Shown here: one piece after another, positions 9,749 through 23,527 of the stretch | Numbering within the stretch: position 1 is the stretch's first letter | Layout: every line of letters starts with the position of its first letter | Origin: Cunninghamia lanceolata | Lineage: Eukaryota > Streptophyta > Pinopsida > Cupressales > Cupressaceae | Length of the DNA stretch: 64,000 bases | Reading direction: 5' to 3' | NCBI GenBank assembly: GCA_027924645.1 | Contig: BSBN01000829.1 | Span: 8,804,001 to 8,868,000 of the forward strand | Translations under genes and position numbers: made by a program | The notes under the pieces: generated by a model | What the model was told of the DNA's origin: nothing | The model's database searches: none | What the model saw: the letters and a program-made list of their open reading frames with translations, nothing else

Positions 9749-12700
9749 TGTTACCAAATTTCTCTACAGCTCAAATTGGTAGAGCTAGGGTACATTCAGT
9801 TCATTTTAGATAAGAAAGTTTTTAACATTTTCCTGTTATCTTGTTTTGCATAGTTGAAGTGCTTGAAAGATTCAGTTATGATGCATTATTATAACAGAGG
9901 AAATAGATTTAGTTGATCATTTAATGCTCCGTTGAGTATTCATCAGTGATACAAGTTATTTCATTTCATTATAATGATCATTCAATTTATAAATGAGATG
10001 TATACAAATGGAACAAACATTGCATTGAATGAAAACATGATAAGTCAAATGCCCCACACAAGCCATGGGAATAGCTAAACTAGTACAAACATAGGAAATA
10101 TACTATGCATTTGGAAATAAGAAAGGGGAGGAACATATCCATCATTGCATGTTCAATGCCTTTGGTTTCTGAGGTTGCTTTCTATCCTTGCTCTAAATCT
10201 TCATAAGAACCTACAAGATTGGAAGAGATTTGTTAGAGCTCCGGTTATGAGTTCCCTATGTGCCTATCAATAGAGGCATAATACATTGCCTATGGTACAC
10301 TAAATCAGATACAAATCATTCACATGCAAAAGAGACTGAAAGAAAAATAATCATTGAGCTTCACTGATTTAAACTAACATGTTTGTTTCCTATGCAGGTA
10401 TAGGTGAAATCATGTTGTTGTTTTTGAAGACCATTTCAGCATGTGGTGTAAAGTGGGCTCCCACAAGGGTTGAGCCCAGCATGCTACCCTTAAACCTCAA
10501 GGGGAATAGAATTGAAATGCATATTCATATTCAGTTGAAGAGTGTCTCATCAAGTGAGTGCATAAATTCCAATTTCATTGCCCCATCTATGATCATTAGT
10601 TCAAGAGATGAAGTGACAACTATGTATGTGTAGTGAACTTGTCCAAGATAGATCAATAGTGTGTGGAACTGACATTACATATGAAGAATAGTTTGAATAA
10701 AGGTAATGATAGAGTGTAGCCTATAAATGTTCACATGAAGATGGACATCAATCTTGTGTTGATCAAGGAATGTAATATCCAATGCCAACATGAAGGATGC
10801 ATCATAAACATGTTCATAAAAGGCTCTCAACAAAATGACAGGTGGACAACAATGAAACAAGTATTAATCATTTGTGGTTATTATTTAATGCAGTATAAGT
10901 GCCATAATATAGTATAGTATCTCATCAGCCATAATACGATATAAATGTCATGATAACTTTATGGTTTGAAAAGAGAGTCATAAGTTACAAGTACTATTGT
11001 AGGAGCCACGAAAGGTAGATTTCATAGTGCTTGAAAGATGACATTAAACTAGAGTAACAATATTATGCAATTCAAAACAAGTTCAAAATAGTGTGAATTA
11101 CAGATACAACATTTAGATATTGTAAAGAGCTCAAGAACATGTAAAAAAGCCATGTCACTGATTCGATGCAGAACATACCAATCATATATGGAATGAGTGA
11201 ACAAATTGCCATAGTGATCAATGCAAAAATCATCAAATGATATAGAGTCATATGACACAATCATAAGGTAAAAGTTTTTGTTAACTTTATCATGGTAAAC
11301 GAAATGGAACTTTAATGACATATGGAGCTACATGAGAACATGTTGACCGATGTTTGTTTAAAGAGATAGCACATAAAGATGGATAGCCATACAACCTTCA
11401 TGATCAACTATGGGACAACATAAAAGCCATCCAGAGGCAGTTATGTAGAGTAATTGTGTTCATAATATGATGATAACTTAGTCTAAGTAAGCAATACATT
11501 ATACAAATGTCACACAAAATGTCCATAATATACAGTGGTATAGAAGAAAGGAAAGCACATGAATGCCATCATCATAAAATGTTAAGGAGAAATCAATAAG
11601 ACGGAGATAATTGTCCATAATGCTGCTATAGAAATAAAAATCAGACATTATTCAGTCATTACCATGTGTAATGTTATTATATAGGAAAAGGAGAAAACCA
11701 AGTTTGTGTTCATGCCATTGCCAAAAGGATGAGGTCCCATTTTCATTTATAGGTGGTGCAAGAGAGTGACATGAATGATATCATTGCACTTGGGATACAC
11801 AAAACAACAAAAATTGAACCACAATATTTTATCTCATCAAATAGAGGTAAATGATATGTTGGAATAGTAGTTTAACAACTAGGAAACAACCGCATCTACA
11901 ACAAAGTTACAATATGTATGTTTACATCACAAAATGCAAGATAAATGGTATTATGATTCCTCATAGACATAGTTAGGAATATGTTTTCTTCACAAAATAT
12001 CAAACCCTCATCATATTGCATGGAGAAAGAACAAATACTATAGGAAATGAAAGGGTTCGAGCCATAAGGGTGTTAGAATGCCCCAAAAATGATGAAGGCA
12101 CAAATAGAGACCGCGGCCCAATACTCAGATAAGGAGCAACATAACAAAAACTCATTTAAATTATGACTGTTGAAGTCACAACAAGATTGTGAGCTTTTGA
12201 TTGGAGTAGTATGAACTCATTTGGGTTTCAAATAGAAATCATAGACATTGAAGAAATATGAAAGATTCAAACCCAAATAGGAAGGAAAATATAGGTAAAC
12301 ACATGCCTCGATCGCAGCTTGTCATGAAGAAACACTCAGGAATATAGGCTAGATTCTGGCCATGTAAGCTAACAATGCTTCAGACAATGAAGAGATCAAA
12401 GGAGTATGTATAGCTTGAAGATGGATGAAGACTAATTTTGTTGCATTCAGACAAACTAGGATAATGCATACGAAATATGATGTAGCCTTTACAGAACCTG
12501 AAGGGGAAAAACACTTACCATCATTTTCTGCAGAGGAATATACTAAAATACCCTTGATATAAAGATTTAGGAGTGCCTCAATGGCAGCCTGCATAGAGGA
12601 AAGTAATAACAGAGAATAAACAAAGAGATGGATTACAGAAATGTAGCACAGTTGCAGTTGAGAATGCCAAAGTTTTGTGTTCAAAAAAGGAGAAAAATGG

Positions 12701-14273
12701 ACCAAATATGTCAAAGAGGGACTTACATCTCATTTCTTGTCAAAATCTGTAGAGGAGTCCATGAAGGTTGCATTGAGATAGCAGAGAGACTAAAAGTTTT
12801 GCTTGCCCCATGGCGGTTGGGTAACAGAGCCAAAAAACCCTAAAAATGAAAGTGTAAAATTAATGCAAAAGTTTAGGGCCTCCATGTTTTGCTTTAGGGT
12901 TTCAAGAAGCCCTAAGACCAAATGTGATTTTAATCACATTGAATTTTCATTTACATATACATAACTAATGCCGTCATGGTTTTTGGTCCACCATATGAGT
13001 GCCTAGTCATATGACTTAGGTTGTCCAATGCCTTAGGTCCTTCGCACATTTAATGCCTAGGCATTATGCCCTTTAAAACTTATCTGATTACCTTTGAAAA
13101 TGAACACATAGGTCATATGCCCTAGAGGCTATTTGCAGATATAATAGAGGTCAAGTCATATAGGCTTTTATTTTTGCAAAACCATATTATGCCTTCACAT
13201 ATTTTATGATTTTTATAGAAAATCATATGGTTGTATATGCGTTTACTTGGCAAGATTATCAAAAGCATTGTAATTTTTTGCAAAAATCAAATCAAAATCA
13301 AATCAGGAAAAGGACAAAACTACAAATCATTTTAAAATGATATTTTAAGAAATATTCTAGAAATTACTTAAAAATATTCATTATTTATGTAGTTAAAACA
13401 AGTAAAGCAAACGATATCTAGTTTTTTTGAGTTTTCTTTCTTTTAGGTAGATATGGACAAAAATGGGGTCTTTATTGGGCAGATAAAGCATATTTTTTGG
13501 TGGGACCACCATGGAGGGATTTTTGGTAGTTTCTTTCTTCCATTTGGAGATAGTTTGGTGGCAGTTTTCTAGGCTTTTTTATGGAGTTTAAAAATGGATC
13601 AGGACAATTATTTTTAGGAGCTTTTTCCCAGCTTTTCCAGGGAGATCATTCTACATGCATATGTTAGAGAAAGCTAGCTCTTTCTTGGGGAGTTGAGATC
13701 ATTGTTTCTTCTCTCGTCCACCTGCAGAGAGTTTGTAAACATTTTTGACTTAAGTTTTTTTAGATTTTTATGTACTCCTTTCAGTTCAATACAACAGAGC
13801 ATTCCTATTTCACTTCTTTTTCTTTCATATTTGCAGCTTTTGATCTGATGTTTCATTATGACCAATACGATGCCCTTTGTTATGTCTCATTACTATAAAA
13901 TTGCATGCAGATAGTTCATATGTTCCTTGCTACATGTTGTGTTAAAATTTAACCTTCATATAAATCATTTTTGAATCATATGATCTAAGTGAGGTTGTGA
14001 GAGTTCATGTTTAAGGAGCTATTTGTGAGTAAAAGTATTGAGATAGGTTAGAAATCAAGAGCATATTCTATTTAAGTTGGAATTTCATTTTAGTTCATCC
14101 TCTCACCTTTTCCCTCTACAAATCATTTAGATTAGACAAAATCATTAGGAGAACTAGCTCACTTTGGAGGTTAACTCCATGTTTAGGCAACCCACAGGCC
14201 TAGGAGTGTTCCCATGTGTCAATAGATAGCTAAGTCCATAGCTTAGCATAGGGTGCATATCTAATTGATCACA
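9749..14273. mobile_element. 4.5-kb non-coding insertion with TG...CA ends
   Basis: Comparison with the uninterrupted G1 copy (39434 region) shows an insertion that starts TGTTACC and ends GATCACA. The flanks AATAC (9744-9748) and AGTAT (14274-14278) each differ by one transition from AGTAC in the other copy, so they look like a 5-bp target duplication. The TGT/ACA termini and 5-bp duplication point to an LTR-type insertion. Inside I find no gag, pol or primer site on either strand; short frames (10379-10633, 12349-12714 and others) match nothing. It may be a very long solo LTR or a non-autonomous element. Confidence 0.6.
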
Positions 14274-14278
14274 AGTAT

Positions 14279-17200
14279 ATACAGAACATCAGCCAAATTA
14301 CCAGTGCACATGTACAAATTTGACTTTTTCCCGTAGTACCAATACATGATGGTCATGCTTAGTCGGATGACGGGGAGACTGAATGTAGGCTATTTTGGGG
14401 ACTGGATGTATGGCCTCATGAGGATGGTAGAATCCACCAATCAAGTACCACAATGAGCAAAGATAATCAATGACAACCTTGATGAAGGCATGAAGAATCT
14501 TGGAGGAAAGACAAACATGTTTCATAAATCCTCATACGTAGTGTATGCATGTGCAGCCTAAAAAACATTTGATGGTTTACAAATAGTTGGCAGGGTTGGC
14601 CTTAATCTTGGAGATGGAAACATGTAGAATCATTATCCACAACTAGAGAGGAGGGCATCCCTCCAACACTACAAGAAACTTAATGATTACTTTATTATGC
14701 ATCTGGTCCGAACAATGGAAGAGGACAGAACAAAAAGATTGACCATGGAAGCTCAAGTGGTGGTAGGGAAGAATGGAGCTTGCTTCACCCAGTTCCCTGC
14801 ATTTACTTACATAAGAATGGAGGGATTCCGTGGGCAACCTCTGATGTTGCCAAGATACACAATAGATAAGGTCATATTAATAGAGATGGCTAGACAAATA
14901 TTGCCTTCACATGAGGTATTTTCCCAAAAGAATAAGAAACCTAATGCCATGTTCCTACTCAACATTGGTTGGTATATGTTCACTGGTGTAGAAACAACCA
15001 AAGAGGTGATAGGAGGATTACAACTGATGTGTTTGCAGTGTTTCTTCTTATCTAGGCATTATGATCTTTATAAGAGGATGGAGACATTCTATAAGAAGCT
15101 TATGCACCAGATGCACATAGAAGATTATTGGGTTGATTTCCCTGATGATGTGGAAATATGAAGGAGGAGCTATCAAAGGCTCACACTAAAACAAATTTGA
15201 ACCTTGGATTGTATGTCGATACCCCCACAATTACATGAAGATGATGAGGTAATGATGTCTCAAGAATATGAAGACAAGAAGATATACAATGAAACAATCT
15301 CCCCACCTGACTGGAGCTAGCTAGAGGAAAGCTCACTAGAAATGATAACATAGAGGGTTATGCAATTGACCAAAGCATGGGTAGATTAGGAGGTTACTAT
15401 GCTCAAGGCCAAGGGGGTGGTCGTCACTATAGATAATAAAAGAAAGAGACAAGAGTTGGCAAAGGAGGATTATAATGACTTCCTCAAGGATAAAAGGCAA
15501 TCTCTGGAGAAGAGAATACAAGAAGGCTCATCCAAAGAAACCAAGAGAAGGGGTATGAACATTGGTGTTAAGATAACTCCAAAACCCTCACCTCAAAAAG
15601 TACAAGCCTCAGCTTCTGCTGCCACAACATCCAAGAAATCTAAAAAGCAACTCAAGCATATAGCAGAGCTGAGCATCATATATAATGATTTGGATGAAAG
15701 TGAGGAAGATAATGAGCCTTTAATAATAAAGAGGAGAAAGAAAGCTAAAGATGTACTAGTAGGAGCAAATCTTCTTGAGAAGAAAGGCCAAGCACTAGCA
15801 ATGAGGGGATCTGTGAACAAGCACCCAAGAATTGTGTTGAAAGGCCAAGGAGGCAAGGGTATAATCAAAGCTAGGGGAATTCAACAAAGTTTATAGCATG
15901 ATATCCCTATCCCTACCATTGTCAAATTTAAAACTAAATTAGTAGAGGAAGCTAGAGAGGGGATGAAGAAAAGAGAGGGTGATCAACCTCTACCCTTGGA
16001 TAAAATGATAGATCTCTTCGATGATCATGTAGTGGATGAGGTGTCTACTGGCCCCATGGAGTCATTGGTACATAATACAATGGTTGCACCCCAGAACTCT
16101 CCCATACTATAGCAAGTGGGAGAGAAAGTGAAAGAAGATATAGACGGAGATAATCCAGAGGCTGTGGCACAGAAAATAGGCCTAGAAGGATTGATTGGCC
16201 ATGTCACAAGCCCAATAATAATTGATTTAGCATATTAGGGAAGTGATGATTTAGGTAAAACCAAAGATACAGTCCTAGAGCATGATGAAACTGAAGATAA
16301 TGTAGCTATGGACACACATGTAGAGATACCTGATCAGTCGAGTGCCCAAGACATTAAGAAAGGACATCTTGAGGGAGAAAAGATAATTGATACATCTGGA
16401 CAATTAGGTCCCAAGGTCACATCTGCACCTCAAGGTTTCGAGGATACAAACATACTAGAGCTCAGATAGGAAGGTCCATTTGGGGGAGATGACAGTAGAG
16501 AACAAGAAAAGGTGGGTAGAGATAGCCAGAAGGATCATCAGAATATACAGGATCTTGGTCATCAAGGACCTGATATAGATGTACCACCACGTCAAGATGG
16601 GCAAATGATTCTTGATCAAAGTATAAAAGTATCAGAGGAAATCCCCACATATGATGAGAAATAGAAAGTGGATGATAGAATTCACATTGGGGAAGAAGAA
16701 GAACAACAACAAAGAGTGGATGAGGATACCCTGCGGGAGAAAAACTTAGAATCTCATGATGATCACATTGAACATGCAGACCAATGAGGTTCCAAATCTG
16801 ATGTGCCACATTGGTTTCAGCATGAGGTAAATTCACCTCCATTATTTGATTCTTCAAATTTTGATATATCTTCATTATTTTTGGCTTAAGTGGCCAAACC
16901 AAAGAGAAGAGCCGGGGCTACCTCTATAATAAAGAGAGATCCAACAATAGGGAAAAGAACAACTTAGGTATCTATTCCTGTTGTGGACAAAGCCAAATGA
17001 GAAATAAGTGCAAGTGAGTTCCAGAAAACTATTGTGGACCTGGGGTTTACTACTGCACAATAAGAGGGCCAAGAAGCCAAAGATAACATAGATGCTCTAC
17101 TAGCAAGGATAGAGCAAGAAAAGGCAAAGAATAAGGAGCATAAAGAGAAAATTGCTCAAATTAGGACATTCATAAAGGGATTAGCGGCACCCACTAATAT

Positions 17201-18002
17201 CCCAATCTCAACATCCACCCCATTGGAAATAGTATCATAGGATGAAATCACAGGGTTGGATGTCATGAAGCATTGATCATAGGTGCTAGATAAATGGTTT
17301 ATCTAGTTCTTAACTAAAGGAGAACAGGTGATAAGAACCTCGCTGGCCAATTGGGACCTACTCAGTACTTTAAAGAGCAAGGTAGATAGAATGTAGAAAG
17401 AGATTGGACATAGGTCAATACAAGTTGATAAACATTTAACTGCTCTTACAGAGATGACGAGGGTAGCTATGAATGCCCTGATATCTAAGAATAACCTGAT
17501 AGCCTAGACCTCACATTTACTGGATATTTGGTATGAGGACTTGAAATTTGAAGGGGATATCATGAAGAAATGCAATGCCAAATCTAGGGATATTAGTGTT
17601 AAGTTGCATGAGGTGCTATCAGAAGAAATAGAAATTTTGGAGGCTCTTGAAGATAAGACTGAGGGAAAGGTGGAGAATTAAGATGTGGATTTTTCCACCA
17701 AGACATTCCAAGATAATTTCATACCTACACCAGATGACCCTCTCAGCCATTTTTCTAAGGATGTGATTGATAAAGCTATGAGAATGAAGGCTAAGATAGA
17801 AAAGTACAACAAGGTACTACATAGCTAGAGGAATAAGTGGATAACCTTGCAGGCCCAATTCAAGACCTAGGGGAATGCATCCAAAAAGGCTAAGGTACTG
17901 GATGGAGGAGAAATAGAAAGAATAGTCCAAGCATATGAAATTATCCAAGGGACTATTAGTAAGCAAACATGAGATGACACATTTACAGATGAGGATGAAT
18001 GA
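14279..18002 (+). pseudogene. 3' ORF of a G1-family element, upstream copy, main part
   Basis: Continuation of the uncharacterised 3' ORF, parallel to 39440-42456 plus 60894-61535 in G1. The order is a globular N-terminal part (about 14290-15160; for example FPAFTYIRMEGFRGQP and EDYWVDFPDDVEI), a Lys-rich part (15399-15896), a long acidic part (about 15950-16800), and a Glu/Lys-rich helical part to the stop at 18000-18002. Many in-frame TAG/TGA/TAA codons interrupt it. Several stand where the G1 copy has Gln or Trp (for example TAG in VAKPKRR context at 16888), so the copies decayed independently. The stop codon lies 22 bases before the LTR, exactly as in G1. Confidence 0.7.
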
Positions 18003-18024
18003 ATAGAGATGCAGAATATATGGA

Positions 18025-19268
18025 TCTGCTGTCCAAGTTGATAGAATTTTGAAGAATATTCTAGAAGGACAATTGTACTCCACTAGATGGTTGTCAGCTA
18101 GTAACCTATGCCACGTATTTTGTCTATTGATCGAGTCAATGCAATATAAACTGTTGATTATCATGCGTATCCTGATCGTAGAATCTTTTGTAACCACATC
18201 CCCTCCTTATCCTATAAAAGGAGGTGGATTGCACCTTGTATGATTATTAAGAGCTTAATTGAGATAGGACTATTGAATGTCATGGAACTTCCTCAAGACC
18301 AATTGTAAATATGTTCACATTTTGAATATTGAATGCAATAGAGATACAGATTACAACTACATTGTAAATCTTGAGTAATCTTCTAGATGTCATCTTGACT
18401 TGTTACTGTGATGTGTTACATCCCTTGGAGTGCATATTGACTAGTTCTTGTTGTTGATTTCCTATTCCTTTGAATAATAGCACTGATTATGTGAAGTTGT
18501 GGAATGTCCTGGCATAGAAAGTTTTGGTTTTCATCTGTATTTCATGAAGAATTAAATTGCACATATACAACAATAGTTGAAACTCATTCATTTCAGTAAA
18601 TTTAGAAATATTTAGTTCAAATTTCCTTAATTTCATTAAATCATCATCATAACTACCAATACATAGATATATGGAAAGTAGAACAAAAAATATGTAGATA
18701 TCCATATACACATGAAGATCTATAGCATATTTTTGACAAAGTGCACCTAAAATAGTAAATATCACACAAAGAAATCACTATCAATGGCAAAGACATAAAT
18801 ATCATCTTAAAGGCACCATGTCTACACAAATCTATAGTGCATAAGCCAAATCAAGAAAGATTAGTTCAATTTCATGCAAATTGAGATAGTTTCAAAAGAA
18901 CTAATTTAAATTATCAAGTTCACCATAAATTCCACTAAATCAGAAGAATTGATCAAACTAAAACACAAATATTTGCATGATCAGGTTAAATATGGTAGGA
19001 TTTAACCTCATTTGCCAAGAATTCACTGAAAGCAAGAGAAACATAGCATATCTAGATGCAAATCACTTCAAAATAGAAACATAAGGCCCCTAATGGAAAA
19101 ATAGAAATTCACATCAAATTGACTGAGAGATTATCAGAAGGTCAAGACTTGACTAATAGAGCCTTGGAGTTATCAATTCATCCTGAATTGATCATATTTT
19201 TCAAGATGATAAAGGTTTGTTTTGTGAATTATTTATCTATGTTACTATGACTAGCATCATGATCAACA
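18025..19268 (+). mobile_element. LTR shared by the upstream family member and G1 (G1 5' LTR)
   Basis: A 1244-bp repeat nearly collinear with 61558-62799. It follows a 22-base purine-rich stretch after the 3' ORF stop, so it is the 3' LTR of the upstream member. It is also followed by a primer-binding site and gag, so it serves as the 5' LTR of G1. The right end is GATCAACA. The left end reads TCTGCT where the other copy reads TGTGCT. The TATA box is at 18213-18220. Two elements sharing one LTR is a known outcome of unequal LTR recombination. Confidence 0.75.
18213..18220 (+). promoter_or_regulatory. G1 5' LTR TATA box
   Basis: TATAAAAG, followed by GAGGTGGATTGCACC. The same motif and surroundings occur at 61746 in the 3' LTR. 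It is the probable promoter of the element. Confidence 0.65.
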
Positions 19269-19273
19269 TAAAT

Positions 19274-19291
19274 TGGCACTGAAGGAGGGCC
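19274..19291 (+). other. G1 primer-binding site
   Basis: TGGCACTGAAGGAGGGCC lies five bases after the LTR end at 19268. It starts with TGG, the complement of the tRNA CCA end. The 3' LTR at 62799 is not followed by this sequence, which supports the call. I cannot assign the tRNA with confidence. Confidence 0.5.
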
Positions 19292-19829
19292 AAGGCATTC
19301 TAACTTGAATATTGGTCATCTGGATATCATTTCCCATGCTCAAGTGAGGTGATATTTTCAAATTTCTTAAGATTGCATTAAATCTTGATTATTTGTGCAA
19401 AGTTTTCATCTGTCATGGGTCATTTGAAGGATCTGATTGTAAATATTCCATCCTTATGGTTAGTTGTCCTGATCTTTACATCCAGTTATTTGAATTTCCA
19501 TAATTTGAGTCAATATTTGCAACTTCTACAAATATAGTGCAAATATCTTGTCATTCTGGACATCTATTCATAAATATCTACTCCTAAGTATATTTTACCC
19601 TGATCTTTGCAAAGGTTCGTTCATATTGTCCATATCTGGTCATAAGTTGTGAAGCCCTGGCTCACCAATGTAATACCAAGTTGAGATCCACTCGACCCTT
19701 GGAAGAATTACCAATCTTTGGACTCAGACCCTGAACAATTATTAATCTTGGTTCAAGTTCAACAATATCTCCAATTCAATACCTACTACAACTCCTCTAG
19801 TATCTCGAATAATACTGGTGGTAGTACCT
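19292..19829 (+). other. G1 untranslated leader
   Basis: AT-rich sequence between primer site and gag with no clear coding frame. From about 19660 a degraded reading with Pro/Ser/Thr-rich residues may be the disordered N-terminus of gag. Confidence 0.4.
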
Positions 19830-21482
19830 CAGATACCTCCTACAATGTCATACTTCATAGTTGAGTCACCACTTACCTTTACTGCTTATCATCCTCTCCC
19901 TAAAAATCCAAACAATTTATCTAAAGTATCACCCTTATCAGGATGTTGATGATCACATCAGAAGGTATAAGGAAGCTTGATTTAGGGCAAGGATAGAGCA
20001 TCAAGATGTTGTGTGTAGGTTGTTTCCATACTCACTAGATGAAGAGGCATATAGCTGGTACATTAGCCTTCCTTAGTCTTCTATAGCTGCTTGGGATGCT
20101 TTAGAGAAAGCCTTTAAAGGTAGATTCAACATACATATTGATCTTGCCATGATGTATCATCTTTTTGCTACAATTAAACGAGCAGAAGGAGAGTTAATTT
20201 TCAACTTTAATGCTAGGTTTCAAAATATGTACTCCAAAATAACTGATCCATACAACATATGTGATGAGGCTACTAGATTGATTTATTATTCAGCCTTAAA
20301 TCCTTTGACATCCATGTTCATTAGGAGAGCACATCCTACTTTCACAACCTTAGCAAGTTCTTTTGAGGAATCTATCAAAGTCAATCAATAGTTAATACTA
20401 GGGACAACACCTAACATAGGCTATCCTGCATATCTTGTTCAACCACAAACTAATGGAGTTTCGATGCCTTTGGCTATAATGACTAGTCCATTACAAGTGC
20501 CTCCACATAGCATCATGCCTCCTCCAAATAGAAATGGCCAGATGATACCTCATCATGGATATGCACCCTAGGATGCTACACAAAACAATAACAATGGTAG
20601 TTCATTCTTCCAGCCTCAATAAGATAATGTAGTTGCCAAAGTGCAGGAAGAAAAGGATGATATCAAAGAGATATCCATACAACTAAGAAAATTAACCACT
20701 GAGATCACACACATGAGAAGTTAGAACTTTTATTCTTAGTCAAATCAAAATAGAGGATATGGAAACAACAAGGAGAGGTCTGGATATCCTGACAGGGGAT
20801 ACAATAATGATAGAAATTTCAACAACAATAATAACAATGCCCCTAGACCATGTAGAGTATGGAACACCTAGCCTAGGAATGGTTCATTACCTTCAGCATT
20901 AGACAACCAGCCTTCTGCTAAACCTAAGCAAACAACTAGAGTCAATTTAGCAGAAGTCGTACTCACAAATTGGTGTAGGATGAATAATACTAATGCACAT
21001 GTTGAGCTTGATTGTCCTCATTTTAAAATAGAAGCTAACATAGTCCAAGTTGAAGTGTCAAATATTGTAGGAGATTGAACTTTTCCTGAAGGTAATGAAA
21101 TCATTCCCCTAGGATATGAGTCAGCAATAGTACTTGAAATTTCTAACAATTGCCAACATCATCAGGGGATTTCAACACATGAGAACTATACCTTGGCTTG
21201 TGAGGAATCTGCCTTATCATTTGAAACAAACTATGTGTTCCCTTTTGAGGATGAAAATGAACCTAAACAAGAAGCTAAAGAAGTCCATGCTTACTAACAA
21301 CAATATCAGGGTAGACATAATTATAACCTAAGGAGTCATCCTAACCGTCCTACTAGTCCATTGACCATGTATATTCCTCCAAACAGCTTTAATACACTTC
21401 CTGACCCCAATGCCAGTAATAACCTCGGGCCAGATAAAAAGCCATAGGCCAGTTATCAGAATTAGAAAAATTAGTCACCTAC
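19830..21482 (+). pseudogene. G1 gag remnant
   Basis: Gypsy capsid gene. The core is read in one frame from about 19948 (DDHIRRYKEA) through CRLFPYSLDEEAYSWY and AWDALEKAFKGRF to the C-terminal helices near 20390 (IYYSALNPLTSMFIRRAH), a textbook retrotransposon gag pattern. Next come an Asn/Gln/Pro-rich stretch (20400-20880) and a region where a zinc knuckle would be expected but no intact one is seen; single cysteines remain near 20985 and 21010. At least six in-frame stops are present, most of them TAG or TGA where Gln, Arg or Trp fits. Not functional. Confidence 0.7.
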
Positions 21483-21988
21483 TTGTTTATTGAGATGAAG
21501 AAGATAAAGATCAACTTGTCTTTGTCAAAATTGCTGAAAACCCCAGTCATCAAAAAAGATTTCTTGAAATCATTAGATGAACCTACATCCAAAGAAGAAA
21601 ATTCAGGTCATAACCCTAACCATATTATGACTAGAGATCCTACACCTAAAGACAATACTGTTAAACCAAAAGTGCAAGCCACCGCTCATGCAGCTGATAC
21701 ATCACAAATGAGATTATATAGGGATAGACTTGAATCACCTCCTTTCTTACTCACATTAAGGATATTTGGTAAGAATTTACATAACTGTCTAGTGGATTCA
21801 AGTGCCTCAACCAACATGATGCCATTATCTATATGCAATGCACTAGGTCTGCATCCTGCCAAGTCAATGAAGAAAGTGATAGAATAATACAAATCAGAAG
21901 TAAGTGTAGTAGGAGAATTAACTCACATACACATGCAACTTGCATCTAACCCTAGAGTACAATACTACATAGATATCCAGGTAGTGGA
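21483..21988 (+). pseudogene. G1 aspartic protease, first part
   Basis: The protease of the G1 polyprotein. The catalytic motif reads LVDSSASTNMMPLS (Asp codon 21795-21797) where the family has DSGAST; the Gly-to-Ser change (GGT to AGT) would impair the flap-facing active site. After the TAA at 21885 the reading continues in the same sense (SEVSVVGELTHIHMQL) to YYIDIQVVD, where the C2 element interrupts it. It resumes at 31636. Confidence 0.8.
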
Positions 21989-21993
21989 CATAC
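21989..21993. repeat. Target-site duplication of C2, left copy
   Basis: CATAC at 21989-21993 is repeated exactly at 31631-31635 on the other side of C2. Removing one copy together with C2 rejoins the G1 protease reading frame. Confidence 0.9.
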
Positions 21994-23515
21994 TATTGAA
22001 ATACACAAGACAACTAAGAGGGGGGGTGAATCAGTTGTCTCAAAAACTTTAACTACTTATGAATATCAACACATCAAATGTTTGATCACTATTATTAAGA
22101 TTTAACCATGAAAGCATGAAACAAGAAGTTCAACACAATAACACATGAGACACATGAGACACCAATTTTTTAATGTGGAAAACCCTATAAGGGAAAAACC
22201 ACGGTGGGTGTTAGACCGTAGAAATAAATATGTTATAACAATACCAAGAAATAGAGACTCACTACCTTAGGTCTCATTGCCCAAAATGCTCACTGCAAAT
22301 GTTGGGGCTCACTGCCAAGGGGTGGCTTACTGCCATGGGTTGGTGAACTGATTTGATAGCATCTATTCCATGCCTAAGTTCAGTTCCATTGAAGCACAAT
22401 ATAACTCCTCTACTATGCTCTTCTTACACCTTTTCAAATATCTTCACATTTTTGCACAAGGACATCTTTTTTGCAAATTAATTACATGTTTTTATACAAT
22501 TCATCAACCTTAGAATGTACATCAAGATTGGAATTGCATTCATCAACCATTGGAACAATCTCCAAGGTCGGCATTACAAACATACATAAAAATAGGTCTG
22601 GACCTAAACAAAATTAGCTAAGGAAAATATGTATGTGGATCACATTATGCCTTAGTTGAGACTTAAGTACAATCTTCCATGCCACAACATGCTTCCAGAA
22701 TCTTCAATGCATCTCCGCAAGTATTGAAAACAACCAAGTCAGCTAAGACTGGTGTTAACACTAAGTCTTCTAAGAACAGTCTTCATCCACAATCTAAATT
22801 TATCTTTTTAGACCAATCCAAAGGTAGGAACATGATTAGGAGACATCCACAAGCACATTGTAATCACCAAGAACATCCACACAATCTCTAAACACTTTAT
22901 CCATAAGATTCTTCAATCAAAAACACTTGAACATAATTGTTATCCATTGTCATATAGAAAGGATCACTTGTGGACCACCAAATAATGAGCCATTGGAGTT
23001 GAAGGTACTTATCATCATTACAAACTATATTCCAAAACTGTAGACTAAAATACTTAAATGTAGAGGAATACAGACCATAATGCATTCTCCATGTCACCAC
23101 TAAATATATAGAAAAAGTAGTTTTCATTGTGGTAAACATAACTCACTCAAATCTTCATACTAGAGGCTCAAACTTGGAACATAGCAACTCTAGACATGTC
23201 TCTAACTAACTTCCAATCCGTAGACAAATATATTCATTCTACAAGAAATGTGGCTCGCAATCTACTAGACTATTAGATGTTGTAAACAAAGATACTCTTC
23301 AATACACTATTTCCACTAAAGGGGCAATTTTTTTCAAAAGAACTTGGAAAGTCAATATCAGGCATTCTTATTCATTATATTCAACACTTATATAAGCCAA
23401 TTCAAAGGATCTAACTCATTACAAGCAAGAATCAAAACAAGAGCATAGTTGACACAATGACAACATAGATATGTTGACATCAATGGCAACATCAGTTAGG
23501 CACATACTTGCAACA
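21994..23515 (-). mobile_element. C2 3' LTR
   Basis: A 1522-bp LTR. It starts on the minus strand with TGTTGCAAGTATGTGCC (complement of 23499-23515) next to a polypurine tract. The far end has the copia signature, read on the plus strand as AAGAGGGGGGGTGAATCAG (about 22011) and GTGGAAAACCCTATAAGGG. It aligns with the 5' LTR from 22130 to 23515; the first 115 bp or so have no partner there. Confidence 0.85.
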
Positions 23516-23527
23516 ATCTCCCCCTTT
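23516..23527 (-). other. C2 polypurine tract
   Basis: Minus-strand AAAGGGGGAGAT directly before the 3' LTR, the usual copia plus-strand primer. Confidence 0.8.
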
